Of a DNA stretch of 60,000 bases, positions 20,261 through 29,776 are shown one piece after another. Source of the DNA: Mesostigma viride. Lineage: Eukaryota > Streptophyta > Mesostigmatophyceae > Mesostigmatales > Mesostigmataceae. Below the pieces are notes generated by a model that was not told the DNA's origin, made no database searches, and saw only the letters and a program-made list of their open reading frames with translations. The translations under genes were made by a program, and so were the position numbers. The stretch lies in NCBI GenBank assembly GCA_009746045.1, contig RPFO01000406.1, positions 2,036,287 to 2,096,286 on the forward strand, written 5' to 3'. Within the stretch, counting starts at the first letter, position 1; every line of letters starts with the position of its first letter.

Positions 20261-21769
20261 TTTATATTCCTGCAGCAGGCGACTACACCCATCTAGCTCA
20301 CTCTCCGTATACCAAACCTTATCTACTTCACTACGAGCATACATCCACTTCACTTTATACTGACGCTGGGTACCGCGGCCCTTTTTGATATCTCTATGGG
20401 CCACGATGCTTTCTACTTCGTCTTCTACTTCCCCAGTGTCAGGGTTATGCTCTAAAGGGGCAGGCGCTAACTCCCTGCCAGCGAACGTACTAGGATGGTA
20501 CAGTTTGAGCTGGCTCCTATGGAAGGTGTTTGAATGCGTTTGCCAGGAGGTAGGGATATCGACTTTATATAAGAAATTTCCTACCCTAGACAACACATGG
20601 AAGGGTCCTAAGAAGGCGGGCCTAAGTTTGACCTTCAGTTCTGCTTCAAACTTATGAGCAAAACGGCCAACACGGGGGCCTTCTACTAATACTAGATCTC
20701 CTATTTCTATCTCAGGTGCTCGTCTATCTAAGGAGGCACGCAACCTAGCAAGGTACTTAGCCTGAGCTTTTTGGTACCCTGAGATCGCGTGGTCATGAGC
20801 AGTTTTCATTCTATCTAGTAAGGACTGTACACCTTCTACAGTATCTCGGGACACATCATCCTTGTCCCGTAGAGGACTAGCTAAGAGAGAGGTAGGGGTA
20901 AGGGGCTGTCTACCAGTATCTAAGAAGAAGGGCGTATATCCATGCGCAGCTTGGGGACAATTGTTGAGGGAGAACTCTACCAAACATAAATAATCCTCCC
21001 AATCACTACCCGAGCCATTAACATAGTGCCTAAGCGCTTCTTCTACTACCCTATTAAGACGCTCTACTAAATGAGAGGAGGAGGAGTGGTAGGCAGTACC
21101 GTAGGTAACCTTGGTACCGATGGCAGCGAAAAACTGCTGCCAAAAATCTGAGGTAAATAATTTATCCTTATCACTAATAAACTGCCTACTCAAACCATGA
21201 TATCTATATACATTATTGAGGTATAGGCGTGCGCAATCACGTGCTGTGAGTTCTAAAGGACACGGCACAAGATGGCACATACGAGTAAAACGATCTATGA
21301 ACACAAGGATTTGGGCATTGCCCCTATCATTCTTTCTAAAAGGTCCTACAAAATCCATCATGATAGAATCCCACGGCATGATGGGGTCAGGCAAGGTCCT
21401 AGGTTCTGCTATCTGTCCTACATTATTGGGTTTCATTTCCTGGCAAGATTGACAAGTTCTAACATACTCATCTACATCCTTATAAAGGGAAGGCCAGTAA
21501 TAAGAGCGGGCTACTAGGTCCCGTACCCGTTTACCACCCTGATGAGCAGCTAAGTCATGCAACTCAAAGAGCAAGGAGGAGCGACAGATAGGAGGGACAT
21601 ACAGGCGCCATTGAGGGGGAGAATCTGCTATCTGCACATATAAAAACCCACCTACAAATTTACAAGGGTGCTTGCCTAATTGTTGGGGATGTGCAGCAAT
21701 GGCAGCTAATGCTTCCGGCTCAGTGGCCGTAAATCTACTAATAAGGCGTTCAAGATCAGAGGTAGGCAT
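20210..21769 (-). CDS. Ty3-type integrase with C-terminal chromodomain
   Basis: HHCC zinc domain (H71, H76, C106, C109: HDLAAHQGGK ... CQSC). DDE core: D139 in MMDFVGPF, D200 in FISDKDKLFTS, E236 in HLVERLNR. A GPF-type module (LRPAFLGPFHVLSRVGNFLY) and a chromodomain (ESIVAHRDIKKG ... QYKVKW ... VWYTESELDG, about residues 455-510) follow. Inserts the cDNA; chromodomains direct insertion to particular chromatin (family knowledge). The last codons before the stop (20,210-20,260) come from the PiggyBac-like insertion; the native C-terminus would end a few residues after EYK. Residue 1 is an internal Met: the frame upstream to RT is broken near 21,905 and 22,110. Confidence 0.92.
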   Translation of the reverse strand: MPTSDLERLISRFTATEPEALAAIAAHPQQLGKHPCKFVGGFLYVQIADSPPQWRLYVPPICRSSLLFELHDLAAHQGGKRVRDLVARSYYWPSLYKDVDEYVRTCQSCQEMKPNNVGQIAEPRTLPDPIMPWDSIMMDFVGPFRKNDRGNAQILVFIDRFTRMCHLVPCPLELTARDCARLYLNNVYRYHGLSRQFISDKDKLFTSDFWQQFFAAIGTKVTYGTAYHSSSSHLVERLNRVVEEALRHYVNGSGSDWEDYLCLVEFSLNNCPQAAHGYTPFFLDTGRQPLTPTSLLASPLRDKDDVSRDTVEGVQSLLDRMKTAHDHAISGYQKAQAKYLARLRASLDRRAPEIEIGDLVLVEGPRVGRFAHKFEAELKVKLRPAFLGPFHVLSRVGNFLYKVDIPTSWQTHSNTFHRSQLKLYHPSTFAGRELAPAPLEHNPDTGEVEDEVESIVAHRDIKKGRGTQRQYKVKWMYARSEVDKVWYTESELDGCSRLLQEYKCLITKKMSSNEDIFQP

Positions 21770-22073
21770 CGCTACAGAGGTATCCAGAACAGGTTTAAAG
21801 AGATCTCCTACCGCCTTGCCAAAGAGAAGGGGAGGTCCTAGAGGGACTACGTTTTCATAAGACTTTCCTGACCTAGTCGCTATATGGCTAAGCGGTATAG
21901 AAATTTTATTTTTCCCCTCCCCCCCACCGAGGCCACGGGAAGGGCCTCACACGGGAGAGAGAGTCCTACGTGAGAAAGGAGATCAGGCATGCGAACAGCT
22001 GTATGAAAGAGGTAGGCATAGGATTCATCATCAGGTAGTTCACCATAAGGGGTTACACCCATAGTAGTAGGAA

Positions 22074-23477
22074 CTAGAGTAGTATTGAGAACATCAAGGT
22101 CCTCGAAAAGGAGTAGTCTGCACGACGAGAGAGTGCATCTGGTACTATGTTATCTACACCCTTGACATACTGAAGTTTAAAAGGGGAAAACTGTGCTAAA
22201 AATTCCATCCAGCGCGCTTGCCGAGGGGTAAGGTTGGGTTGGGAGAGAAGATGGGTAAGGGGACGATGATCCGTTTGGATAACTAACCTATAAGGATCTA
22301 GCTCACAGGGTTCATTCAGGCAGACATCAAATTGAGCACCTTTAAGGAAGTGCTGCCACGCGTGGCAACAATACACCACAGCTAAGAGTTCCTGCTGGTG
22401 TACGGGATAGTTACGCTCCGCAGGGAGCATTGTCCTAGAGATATACTCAATTGGCTGTAAGCCCTGACCCTGATCCTGGAGAAGGACACCACCTATAGCT
22501 ACTTTACTAGCATCTGTAGCCACAACAAAGGGTTTAGTAGTATCCGGTAGGATGAGTACAGGAGGGGAAAGGAGTAGGGATTTTAGGCACTGAAAAGCCG
22601 ACTGACATTCACTACTCCAAACAAAGGGGATATCCTTCTTTAATAAATGATTAATAGGGGCTGCTATAGTTGCGAAACGCGGGATAAAACGCCTATAGTA
22701 AGAAGCAATTCCTAGGAAACTACGTACACCTTTAACGTCGGTAGGAGTAGGCCATTCCTGAATTGACTTAGTTTTATCCGGGTCGGTAGCGACCCCGGCA
22801 TCTGACAGAACGTGCCCTAAAAATGGGACACTCCTACCCGAACGCACTTTAGCACGGCGCGCCCACAAAGAATTTTCAGCCATTATTTCTAATACTTTCT
22901 TTAAATCACGTAGGTGCGTTTCAAAATCAGGAGAGTAAATAAGAATATCATCTAAGTAAGCTTGAGCACAAGAACGGTCATGCTCAGATAAAGAAACAGA
23001 GGAGAAGGAAGGATCCTTTAAATCAGAGGACACCTGAGGAAGATGAGAATTTCCCATAACAGGTCTAAGCACTTCATTCATTAACATTTGAAAAGAGGCA
23101 GGCGAGTTACAGAGTCCCATAGCCGCTACTCTAAACTGGTAATGACCAAAAGGGGTAGCAAAGGCGGTTTTATGGCAATCCTCAGGAGCTATCCGCAACT
23201 GCCAAAAACCATCCGCACAATCCAGTACTGTGAAACAAGTGGAACCTTTAACCTTATTAAATATATCATCAATACGAGGTAGAGGGTATTTAGACTTCAC
23301 AGTAATATCATTCAACTTCCTATAATCAGTAACTAGGCGAAACTTGCCATTTGGCTTAGGAACTAACAGGACACCAGCTGAGTAGGGGGAGTTACTAGGC
23401 TCTATCAATCCTGCTTCTAATAATGACACTAAAATCTGTTTTAGTTCCTTTAACTCGGTAGGGCCCATTCTATACAT
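22074..23477 (-). CDS. Ty3-type reverse transcriptase and RNase H
   Basis: RT blocks in order: LLVPKPNGKFRLVTDYRKLN, FTVLDCADGFWQL (catalytic D86), FGHYQFRVAAMGLCNSPASF, and AQAYLDDILIYS (YLDD at 174-177). RNase H: FVVATDASKVAIGGVLLQ (D322) through HQQELLAVVYCCHAWQHFL to TDHRPLTHLL. Thumb/connection FLGIASYYRRFIPRF is typical of Ty3 elements. Makes cDNA from element RNA inside the particle. The frame ends just after DALSRRADY, where pol should continue; a shift near 22,110 carries it to the next frame (MGVTPYGELPDDESYAYLFH, 22,062-21,880). Confidence 0.93.
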   Translation of the reverse strand: MYRMGPTELKELKQILVSLLEAGLIEPSNSPYSAGVLLVPKPNGKFRLVTDYRKLNDITVKSKYPLPRIDDIFNKVKGSTCFTVLDCADGFWQLRIAPEDCHKTAFATPFGHYQFRVAAMGLCNSPASFQMLMNEVLRPVMGNSHLPQVSSDLKDPSFSSVSLSEHDRSCAQAYLDDILIYSPDFETHLRDLKKVLEIMAENSLWARRAKVRSGRSVPFLGHVLSDAGVATDPDKTKSIQEWPTPTDVKGVRSFLGIASYYRRFIPRFATIAAPINHLLKKDIPFVWSSECQSAFQCLKSLLLSPPVLILPDTTKPFVVATDASKVAIGGVLLQDQGQGLQPIEYISRTMLPAERNYPVHQQELLAVVYCCHAWQHFLKGAQFDVCLNEPCELDPYRLVIQTDHRPLTHLLSQPNLTPRQARWMEFLAQFSPFKLQYVKGVDNIVPDALSRRADYSFSRTLMFSILL

Positions 23478-23612
23478 CGGAGAGTGCGTAGGAACTGCAC
23501 CGTCCTTGATAACTACACGGTGTAAAACAGAACGAGGAGGAGGATAAGAAGGGTCTTTTCTTCAAAAACTTTTGAGGAATCTATCACAGCCATGTATCTT
23601 ACTATTTCATTT

Positions 23613-24176
23613 TCAGTAAATCCCACTCCTATTGTATCCACTGTGTTTATCTATATCCACACTATTATTAGTGATAGGTATCTCCTGTACTTCTAACTGA
23701 AGGAACATACATAATAAATATCCATATTCCTTTAGTTCAGAACGCAACTCATCATTGGACATTAATACTTCAGGTATAGGTCTTACAGGAGGATCAACAG
23801 GTGTAGGAGGAGTAATATCTACCAAGGATAAATTTTCCAATCTATAATGACGTTCCGGTACCCAGTAAGAGCTATCTGGAAACCAAATGACCATGGTATC
23901 ATAATTAATAGTAATCTTATTATCCTGGTGCCAATCTAATCCTAGTAATACATCAGCGGTAGTGATAGGGCCTATAGTGGCCGTCAGGTTGACAGTACGT
24001 CCTTGTATAACCATGGGAAGGGACACCGTACCCGGGGAATGACTGGTGCGACCATCAGCATAATGAACAGTGACGGGTTTGGTGTGAGGGGTAGGGACTA
24101 GTCCTAAACGCCTAACTAGGGCCTCGCTCACAAAGGAGCTAGCCGCACCGCTATCTACCAACACAGAGACATTCAA
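23613..24176 (-). CDS. retroviral-type aspartic protease of the chromovirus
   Basis: VSVLVDSGAASSFVS (D-S-G-A active site), then TADVLLGLDW near residue 90, the two signature blocks of retroelement aspartic proteases that process Gag-Pol. It lies between Gag and RT, the canonical Ty3 order. The frame ends before RT; a poly-T/A tract near 23,560-23,600 separates it from RT, probably a frameshift. Confidence 0.85.
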   Translation of the reverse strand: MNVSVLVDSGAASSFVSEALVRRLGLVPTPHTKPVTVHYADGRTSHSPGTVSLPMVIQGRTVNLTATIGPITTADVLLGLDWHQDNKITINYDTMVIWFPDSSYWVPERHYRLENLSLVDITPPTPVDPPVRPIPEVLMSNDELRSELKEYGYLLCMFLQLEVQEIPITNNSVDIDKHSGYNRSGIY

Positions 24177-24403
24177 GAGTTCATCAGCATGCAGAAAGGG
24201 TCTACAACAGTGTGAGGGACGGTTAAACCACCATTCAAGAACATAAGAGGACGCACACGTAGTGGTAGGGAAGATTCAGCTCCTACAGAGGTTATAAAAA
24301 CAGGCAGGCAAAAATTTTATCTGGGGTACTATCTAAGGACCTGTCCAGGTTACCCCCGGCTGACAGGCCTACTGTTCCCCCTCCCCCCCCAAATCCATAG
24401 GAA

Positions 24404-25079
24404 CTAACCCCGAAGAAGACCCTGGCGAAAAAGCCACTGCTGGAGGGTCACGAGGGAGCGAAGAGGGTGCGGGAGCCTGATTATCATAGGGGAACCCTGG
24501 GGCCCTGCCTGCACAGCATTCAGCCTACTAGGGGTAGCTGAGGGAATGCGTCCTGAAGTAGGACGAATAGGAGCACGCTGAGGGGTACGAGGAGGGCGAG
24601 CGTCGGGATGAGGGGGAGCACCCGAAAGGAACTTGGGGCACTCACGTTTAAGATGACCTACTTCCTTACAATGATAGCATGTGATATGAGAGACATCAAG
24701 GGCTGAGAGGTCAGTAACACAGATATCTAATTCTTCTACATAGGAGTTCTCCTCCTCAGGGGTAAGGATAATATTATTAATACGGGAACGGGTAGGAAGA
24801 GAAGGGGTGGTGAAGAAATCTGCTACACGCAAGAGATGCTGGCGCACATGCTTGAGGGGCAGATCAGTAAAACGGTAGGCAGAGAACTGGCGCTTGACTT
24901 CACGTAATAAGGGTCTACTGAGGCCTTGGAGGAAGCGAGCACGTACTTCTGCACCCGACAAATCCCTAATTCGTACCATCTGAGCATCAAACTCTTTCAT
25001 ATACTCCTTAAATGATTTAGTACCCTGCTGCAAGGTACCAAAGGCTAATCTGTCCTGCCAATCTGCATCGGTAGTCTCC
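24404..25079 (-). CDS. Gag C-terminal half with zinc knuckle (split by an insertion)
   Basis: Reads TTDADWQDRLAFGTLQQGTK, SFKEYMKEFDAQMVRI..., then CYHCKEVGHLKREC, a CX2CX4HX4C knuckle (RNA packaging). Upstream Gag is displaced to 26,808-27,907 by the TTAA element. The first 24 residues repeat those at the end of the other half, so an in-frame duplication of about 72 bp is also present. The C-terminal frame change near 24,500 probably links to protease. Confidence 0.85.
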
Positions 25080-25083
25080 TTAA
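25080..25083. other. target duplication TTAA, left
   Basis: TTAA here and at 26,808-26,811 flanks a 1,724-bp element with perfect 16-bp terminal inverted repeats. Confidence 0.9.
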
Positions 25084-26807
25084 CTCGTCGTCTGTCCCAA
25101 CTCAGTCCTCAAAAGAGGACTGAGTTGACCTTTTTCAACCGGGTGTAGCGACTAGGTGGGGGGTCCATCCCAAATGTTTTGATGTGGATCGAGGGTGTAT
25201 TTGATGTCAATTTGCTGGAAAAAATGCTGCGTTATTGAAAACTTGACCCAAACACCTGGAAATTACTCGGACATATGACACCCTCGGCGAATTTGCATTT
25301 TTCGGGATAAGAGCGAGTGGGGAAAATTTAATCAAATCACGGTGCACGTTAGAAAAATATAGGCATGTAAACAATATAGTTCTTGAAACGTGGCAAAAAA
25401 CTGGGCTCAATTTGGCCACTGCCACTGCCTGAAACAATTAAAAAACTCTCAGTCCTCAGGAGAGGAATGGGGCTTTTGCTAACTTTGCTACATAGCATGT
25501 AAGTGCGGTCATACTACACACCACCGTGGCCACCAACCATCCCAATCACCTCATTTCCCTTCAAGCGTAACAGGACAACACACTTGCATCATCATGCTGC
25601 AGTTGTATCATACCTTATCATGTAGTGAGAGCCTATGCATGCACGTAGGGAATGGGCTTGGATACCTACCAACAAAGGGTTATGTTATAAGTGTCAACCA
25701 CCAATATAATGGGTAGGTTAAGCATCTTTCCATTGTTTCTAACAACAATAGATATGGCTATAACTGTTTTGCCTTGCCATGATGTGGCCAACATAGTTGC
25801 TGGCACATGATGGCAGTGGTTTGTCACCAAGACTTTTCACTCACCCGTATAAGCTTGAAAGCACCCTTGACGCAGGCTGTGGCCACACAATCATGCAGTA
25901 TGAACGTAGCAAAAGAATAACTAACATCTATGAAGGTGTTTAAACCTGCACAGCTCCTAAAACCCTGCACAACTACACTGGGTTAAGGCAAATGCCTGCT
26001 AACATCATCTGAAAAGGGGGTTTTAGAGAGGGGCAGGCAACGGTCAAGAAAGAGCATCAAGACTTGAACCTGACAACGCCTGGCAAGCTTAAACTCATGT
26101 AAGAACATCAAGAAACAAAGAGGCGACGATAATCCGACTTTACCTGGCACGGCTGGCGTTACCTTGGCCCAGGCGGTGCCCGCAAAAGTGGCACTTTGCG
26201 GCACATAGACCATGACGTGACAGAGTGGTCGAAATCATCAAATCTATACCGCCACTCAATTTATTCTAATACAATACATGTTACAATGTAGAAAGAAACC
26301 TATCAGCCATTGAAATTGCGCCGGAAAGCAAGCGCAGTCATCAATTCCGTCGACCTGCCTTATCGCAGTTTTTTCCAGCAAGAACAGTGCCGACACCGGG
26401 TAAATCGCTTCCCTGCGAGCTAAAAATTAGGATTTATCATCTATAGGACATATAAAATCTATTTCCTGAGTTTGGACAGCTAACTCGTCCGCAAACGTAA
26501 ACTGCATGCATGGGCGCGAGCCGCCATGGCTAGGTCGTGCATTTCCGGAACTCGCGTTTCACGTGGAAAAGTACCCTTACCACCTGTACTTTGACCGTAC
26601 ATTTAGCCGCTCATACCAAATCCAAAAAAATCCCAAAAATATGTCCAAGAAAGATCTTTTCACGTAGTATTTGAATAAATTTTGAGAGAATTTTTTTGTC
26701 AAACATTCTGACCGGGGCGAATTTTGTACAGAACCTCAAAACTCGGTCCTCAGGAGAGGACTGAGAAAAACTCAGTCCTCTCCAGAGGTAGTGGGACAGA
26801 CGACGAG
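25084..26807. mobile_element. non-autonomous TTAA (PiggyBac-type) transposon
   Basis: Termini CTCGTCGTCTGTCCCA (25,084) and its exact inverse (ending 26,807), with TTAA duplications. Subterminal hairpins of the form CAGTCCTC...GAGGACTG occur at 25,094-25,120 and about 26,744-26,786, resembling the GTCCTC...GAGGAC hairpin of the PiggyBac-like element at 17,320. The interior is AT-rich, with no frame above 80 codons and no transposase. Presumably mobilised in trans. Confidence 0.9.
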
Positions 26808-27907
26808 TTAAATGATTTAGTACCCTGCTGCAAGGTACCAAAGGCTAATCTATCCTGCCAATCTGAATCAGGAGGGACTAAATGGTTCTCTAAACGCTTA
26901 AACAATTCTGCTACAGAGTTAGGGTAGGCATGAGAGGCCAAAGACTCACACTGAATGAGGTTAGCAAGCTCAGGAGTAATACAGGTTGTAAGATAGTGAG
27001 GAACTAATACAGCATCAGAAAGACGCCATCTATTATGATTCTGCCACGACTCCGTGTTCTGGGTAAGCAACATAATAAAGGTGAAAAACTGTTGAGGGGT
27101 AGACTTGACATCCAGCTTGGGAAGATTAGCAAAAAGGGGAAGAGCAGGGGGCTTAGGGGGATTAGAAGAGTCAGTTTTTCCCATAGGGCCACTATCTTCC
27201 ACTGCTACATAAGCGGGATAGAAGGAAGGAAGAGGAAAAGTCTTGGGTAGGGGTCTAGAAGGGGCCACCGTTTCAGGCTGGTGCCCATAAGAAAAGGGGA
27301 CAGTATATTGCTCACGAAGAGAGGAATAGGCAAAATGATCATAATTTCTGTCATCTAAGGGCATGGTGCTGAAATCACTATTAACTTCTAAATCAGCCAC
27401 ACGGGTAGGGACCTGGGCTGCCTCATAGGCCGTCTCAGGGTAGGACCAGGAAGCAGGTGGGTAAAAGGGAACTGCACTAGGGCGCCCAGAAGGACCGACA
27501 GGGGCAGAGGCACGACCCGTGTTAAGAACAGGCATGGAAGGCACAGGGTGGGAAGGAGGCCTAAAAACATTGTTAGTTAGTGAGGACCTGCTGGAGGGTT
27601 GAGCCAAGGTTGCAGGAGGGGCAGGGGCCTGGTTCAGGGTAAGGGAAGGGTCATCACTAAATCTGACCTGCATACGTTGACGTTGTTCATAGGTAGGAGG
27701 GGTAAGTGAGGGACGACGGCGACCACCAGCAATAGGAGAAGGAGGTGAGGTACGAAGATTACCTTGAGGAGTGAGATGGTGCACCGTTTCAAGTGAGTCC
27801 CGTCGGTTACCACGATTGTTGTTATGGTTGTTAATATTATTATTATTATTACTCATAGTAGGAGTATTGGTAGGTATAGGCGACATGTTACCACCCACTG
27901 GATCCAT
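26808..27907 (-). CDS. Gag N-terminal part of the chromovirus
   Basis: Starts MDPVGGNMSPIPTNTPT, with an Asn-rich stretch (NNNNNINNHNNN) and a Pro/Ser-rich region to about residue 260, then a capsid-like helical part (PQQFFTFIMLLTQNTESW ... YLTTCITPELANLI ... ELFKRLENHLVPPDSDWQDR). The native frame runs to QQGTKSF at the TTAA site; the open frame continues only a few residues into the inserted element. Ty3 Gag forms the particle. Confidence 0.88.
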
Positions 27908-28031
27908 TTTTGTTTAAGTAAATGATCAGAATTCTAACTGAAAGCAACAAGGATAGAGGACAAGGCCTAATTTAAGGCAAGGAAAGAAAAGAAAAAGCTT
28001 TTAATGGCTTAAAAGAAGGAAACAATTTAAA

Positions 28032-28424
28032 TCAATCCTTTTTAACAACAGTAATGGATAGGGAACCGAATTCTAAGGTGAGAGGAGTATCTAAGCTAGA
28101 TGAGGATGCAGCCCTCTTAGGGGGAGAAGAAGGAGGGGTAGCAAAGACTAGAGCTTCTACAGGAGGACGACCATGAGGAATAGGGCGTACATGAAGGCCT
28201 AAATCTGTTTGGCTATGATCTATAAGGAACTGCTGAGCTTCTTCGAAGGACATAAATTTCTTGTACCTAATTACGTTGTATACACGATTCTGAACGATCT
28301 TCCTAGCGTCGGACCAAGAAAGGAAAATGGAGGACCATTGAGGCGTAATCACTACGTAATATTTAGCTAGACTATTATCGCTAGAAGAATGGGAAGGAGC
28401 AGTAAAAGATCGCCGTTGGCTCAT
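28032..28424 (-). CDS. small ORF with a viroplasmin / RNase HI N-terminal domain
   Basis: 130 residues. Residues about 20-65 read KYYVVITPQWSSIFLSWSDA, then RKIVQNRVYNVIRYKKFMSF and EEAQQFL. This matches the hybrid-binding fold at the N-terminus of eukaryotic RNase H1 and of caulimovirus viroplasmin (YYVV...G-F-SW-E-...YK-F-S-EEA--FL; family knowledge). It is encoded as a separate gene ahead of gag. Its ATG overlaps the stop of the preceding 60-codon frame (ATGA at 28,421-28,424), suggesting termination-reinitiation. Role inferred: RNA or RNA/DNA hybrid binding. Confidence 0.75.
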   Translation of the reverse strand: MSQRRSFTAPSHSSSDNSLAKYYVVITPQWSSIFLSWSDARKIVQNRVYNVIRYKKFMSFEEAQQFLIDHSQTDLGLHVRPIPHGRPPVEALVFATPPSSPPKRAASSSSLDTPLTLEFGSLSITVVKKD

Positions 28425-28603
28425 GGTAACGCACCTTGTTGTTCTTGAGTAGTCACGATAGGAGTGGAAGGGGTAGGAGTCGACTTAGCTGGGGTATCTG
28501 GATCACCGAAATGACGAGGGCGAAAACGGTCCAGCGCTCGTAGTCCTAAAGTCAGCGACCCAGTGAATTTCTGCGAGTGCGGCCGTCTAATGAGCAGCAA
28601 CAC
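28421..28603 (-). CDS. 60-codon leader ORF, possible coupling to the next ORF
   Basis: MLLLIRRPHSQKFTGSL... to QEQQGALP, stop TGA overlapping the next ATG in an ATGA arrangement. No domain. May only be a leader frame. Confidence 0.35.
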   Translation of the reverse strand: MLLLIRRPHSQKFTGSLTLGLRALDRFRPRHFGDPDTPAKSTPTPSTPIVTTQEQQGALP

Positions 28604-28915
28604 GAAGGAAAAGGTGTAGGTACTGCGACGCTAATCGTCTCCGGACAGTAATACTTCCCTATCTATGACAGGAAACAACCGTAAGCAGGAAAACAAGGCG
28701 AAGGACAGGCTAACTACGAAAGGATTTATCCGCTGCGAGCAGGTCTAGCATCTAGGTAGAGCGTGTCCCGAAACGGGCAGCACTACTCTCCTAGCTTGAA
28801 GGCGACCCGCCCATTACCTATCAAGGAAGTGTCGGCTTCTTGTTCCTGGACGCGGAAGGGGTCTTGAAAAGGTGTATGTGGCAAGGGATAGTCGTCGCGT
28901 TCTCTACCTACTGAA
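28604..28915. other. chromovirus leader
   Basis: Untranslated region between the primer site and the first ORF. Nothing further recognised. Confidence 0.6.
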
Positions 28916-28930
28916 GTTCCTCCGATACCA
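28916..28930 (-). other. primer-binding site, initiator-Met-like
   Basis: One base after the 5' LTR the minus strand reads TGGTATCGGAGGAAC. TGGTATC is the start of the classic plant initiator-tRNA-Met primer site; the match weakens after about 10 bases. Confidence 0.75.
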
Positions 28931-28931
28931 T

Positions 28932-29504
28932 TGTTACGCCGCGGATATCTACCTCCACCTCTACCTCTAATGGGCCTGATGCTACCTAAACTGGTCAGGC
29001 CTCCTCTACTCAACCCTCTGGCGAAAGACGAACGTGACGGAGCTGATCTCAATGCATTAACGTATGTGTTACTATAATACGCCATACAACCATTTATCAA
29101 AACCCGTTTACTCCAGGAATAGAGGAAGGAAACACAACTACACTGCCGTGACCCAAGCCTAAATGTGTTAATTCATTTAACACACGCCGAGTGCACACAC
29201 AAGGGATAGAACGCGCATAAATGGTCACCAACGGTCCAACACGCTCGGGCCGACATGGCCCTCGCCTACAGATGCACGCTGGTCCACTACATCTACTGAT
29301 GCACGCTGGTCCACTACATTCTACCACAGGATCAGGACCACTAGTAAAGTACGCGGCGCGGCGCCCAACGGCACCCAATGTACCACAGTACTGTTACGAG
29401 GACAATAATGTCCCGGTAGGAGCCTAAACGTAAACCTGGGGACAACCGAGGCAAAAGACCTAATTTACGTCCGTAACTACAACGAATTGTTACGCGACGT
29501 AACA
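28932..29504 (-). repeat. chromovirus 5' LTR
   Basis: 573 bp, direct repeat of 13,961-14,533; TG...CA ends; followed by TTGGC. Confidence 0.95.
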
Positions 29505-29635
29505 TTGGCGTCCGCAGGAGTTGATGTCGCACGTGCTGCTGGCGACGGGAATGCCGACAGCAGCTCGATTTGTTTGTCAAGGCTGCGTTTTGGTGGCTCC
29601 ACCCCATGACAGGCCTTAATTGAGCTCTGAGACAT
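29505..29635 (-). pseudogene. N-terminal part of the ORF1 split by the chromovirus
   Basis: The minus-strand frame from ATG 29,635 reads MSQSSIKACHG, then PPKRSLDKQIELLSAFPSPA and ends TSTPADA; the same frame resumes at 13,955 or 13,960 as NLFALIEAL. KRSLDKQ resembles the N-terminus of other copies (SKRPLTQRSL). The stretch ggctccaccccat at 29,596-29,608 matches the 5' boundary of the copy at 5821-5834, so the usual leader of about 150 bp seems deleted and the true start is uncertain. Confidence 0.7.
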
Positions 29636-29654
29636 CATGGTCAGCGGGCCCCTT

Positions 29655-29776
29655 GGTCAGCGCGAACCTGGACATCGTATTGGCGCCAACGCCTTTCGGT
29701 AGCGATTACCCAGGCTATGGCTGACATCTTGCTCCGCCGCACACGAGCTGACTTTGCAGCGCAGCACGGTTATTAG
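29655..29776 (+). pseudogene. endonuclease C-terminal fragment of a non-LTR retrotransposon
   Basis: Forty codons: APWSARTWTSYWRQRLSVAI, TQAMADILLRRTRADFAAQH, GY and TAG. They align end to end with the C-terminus at 59,344-59,460 (minus) with only a few substitutions. It is strongly 5'-truncated, as usual for non-LTR insertions. The following 29,777-29,900 may be its 3' untranslated region. Confidence 0.85.

Larger units (their letters stand above)
13961..29504 (-). mobile_element. complete Ty3-type chromovirus with nested insertions
   Basis: Direct 573-bp LTRs (13,961-14,533 and 28,932-29,504) start TGTTACG and end CGTAACA. TTGGC flanks both sides (13,956-13,960 and 29,505-29,509), a 5-bp target duplication. 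On the minus strand a primer site follows the 5' LTR and a polypurine tract precedes the 3' LTR. Order from the 5' LTR: a 60-codon ORF, a viroplasmin-domain ORF, gag, protease, RT-RNase H, integrase-chromodomain, and an unknown 772-residue ORF. Total length is 15.5 kb; without the PiggyBac and TTAA insertions it would be about 10.9 kb. The LTRs encode identical frames, implying a recent insertion. Several pol frameshifts are present. Confidence 0.95.

Noticed and set aside
25207-26213. Small frames inside the TTAA element
   Set aside because: Under 80 codons, AT-rich, no domain; the element is non-autonomous.
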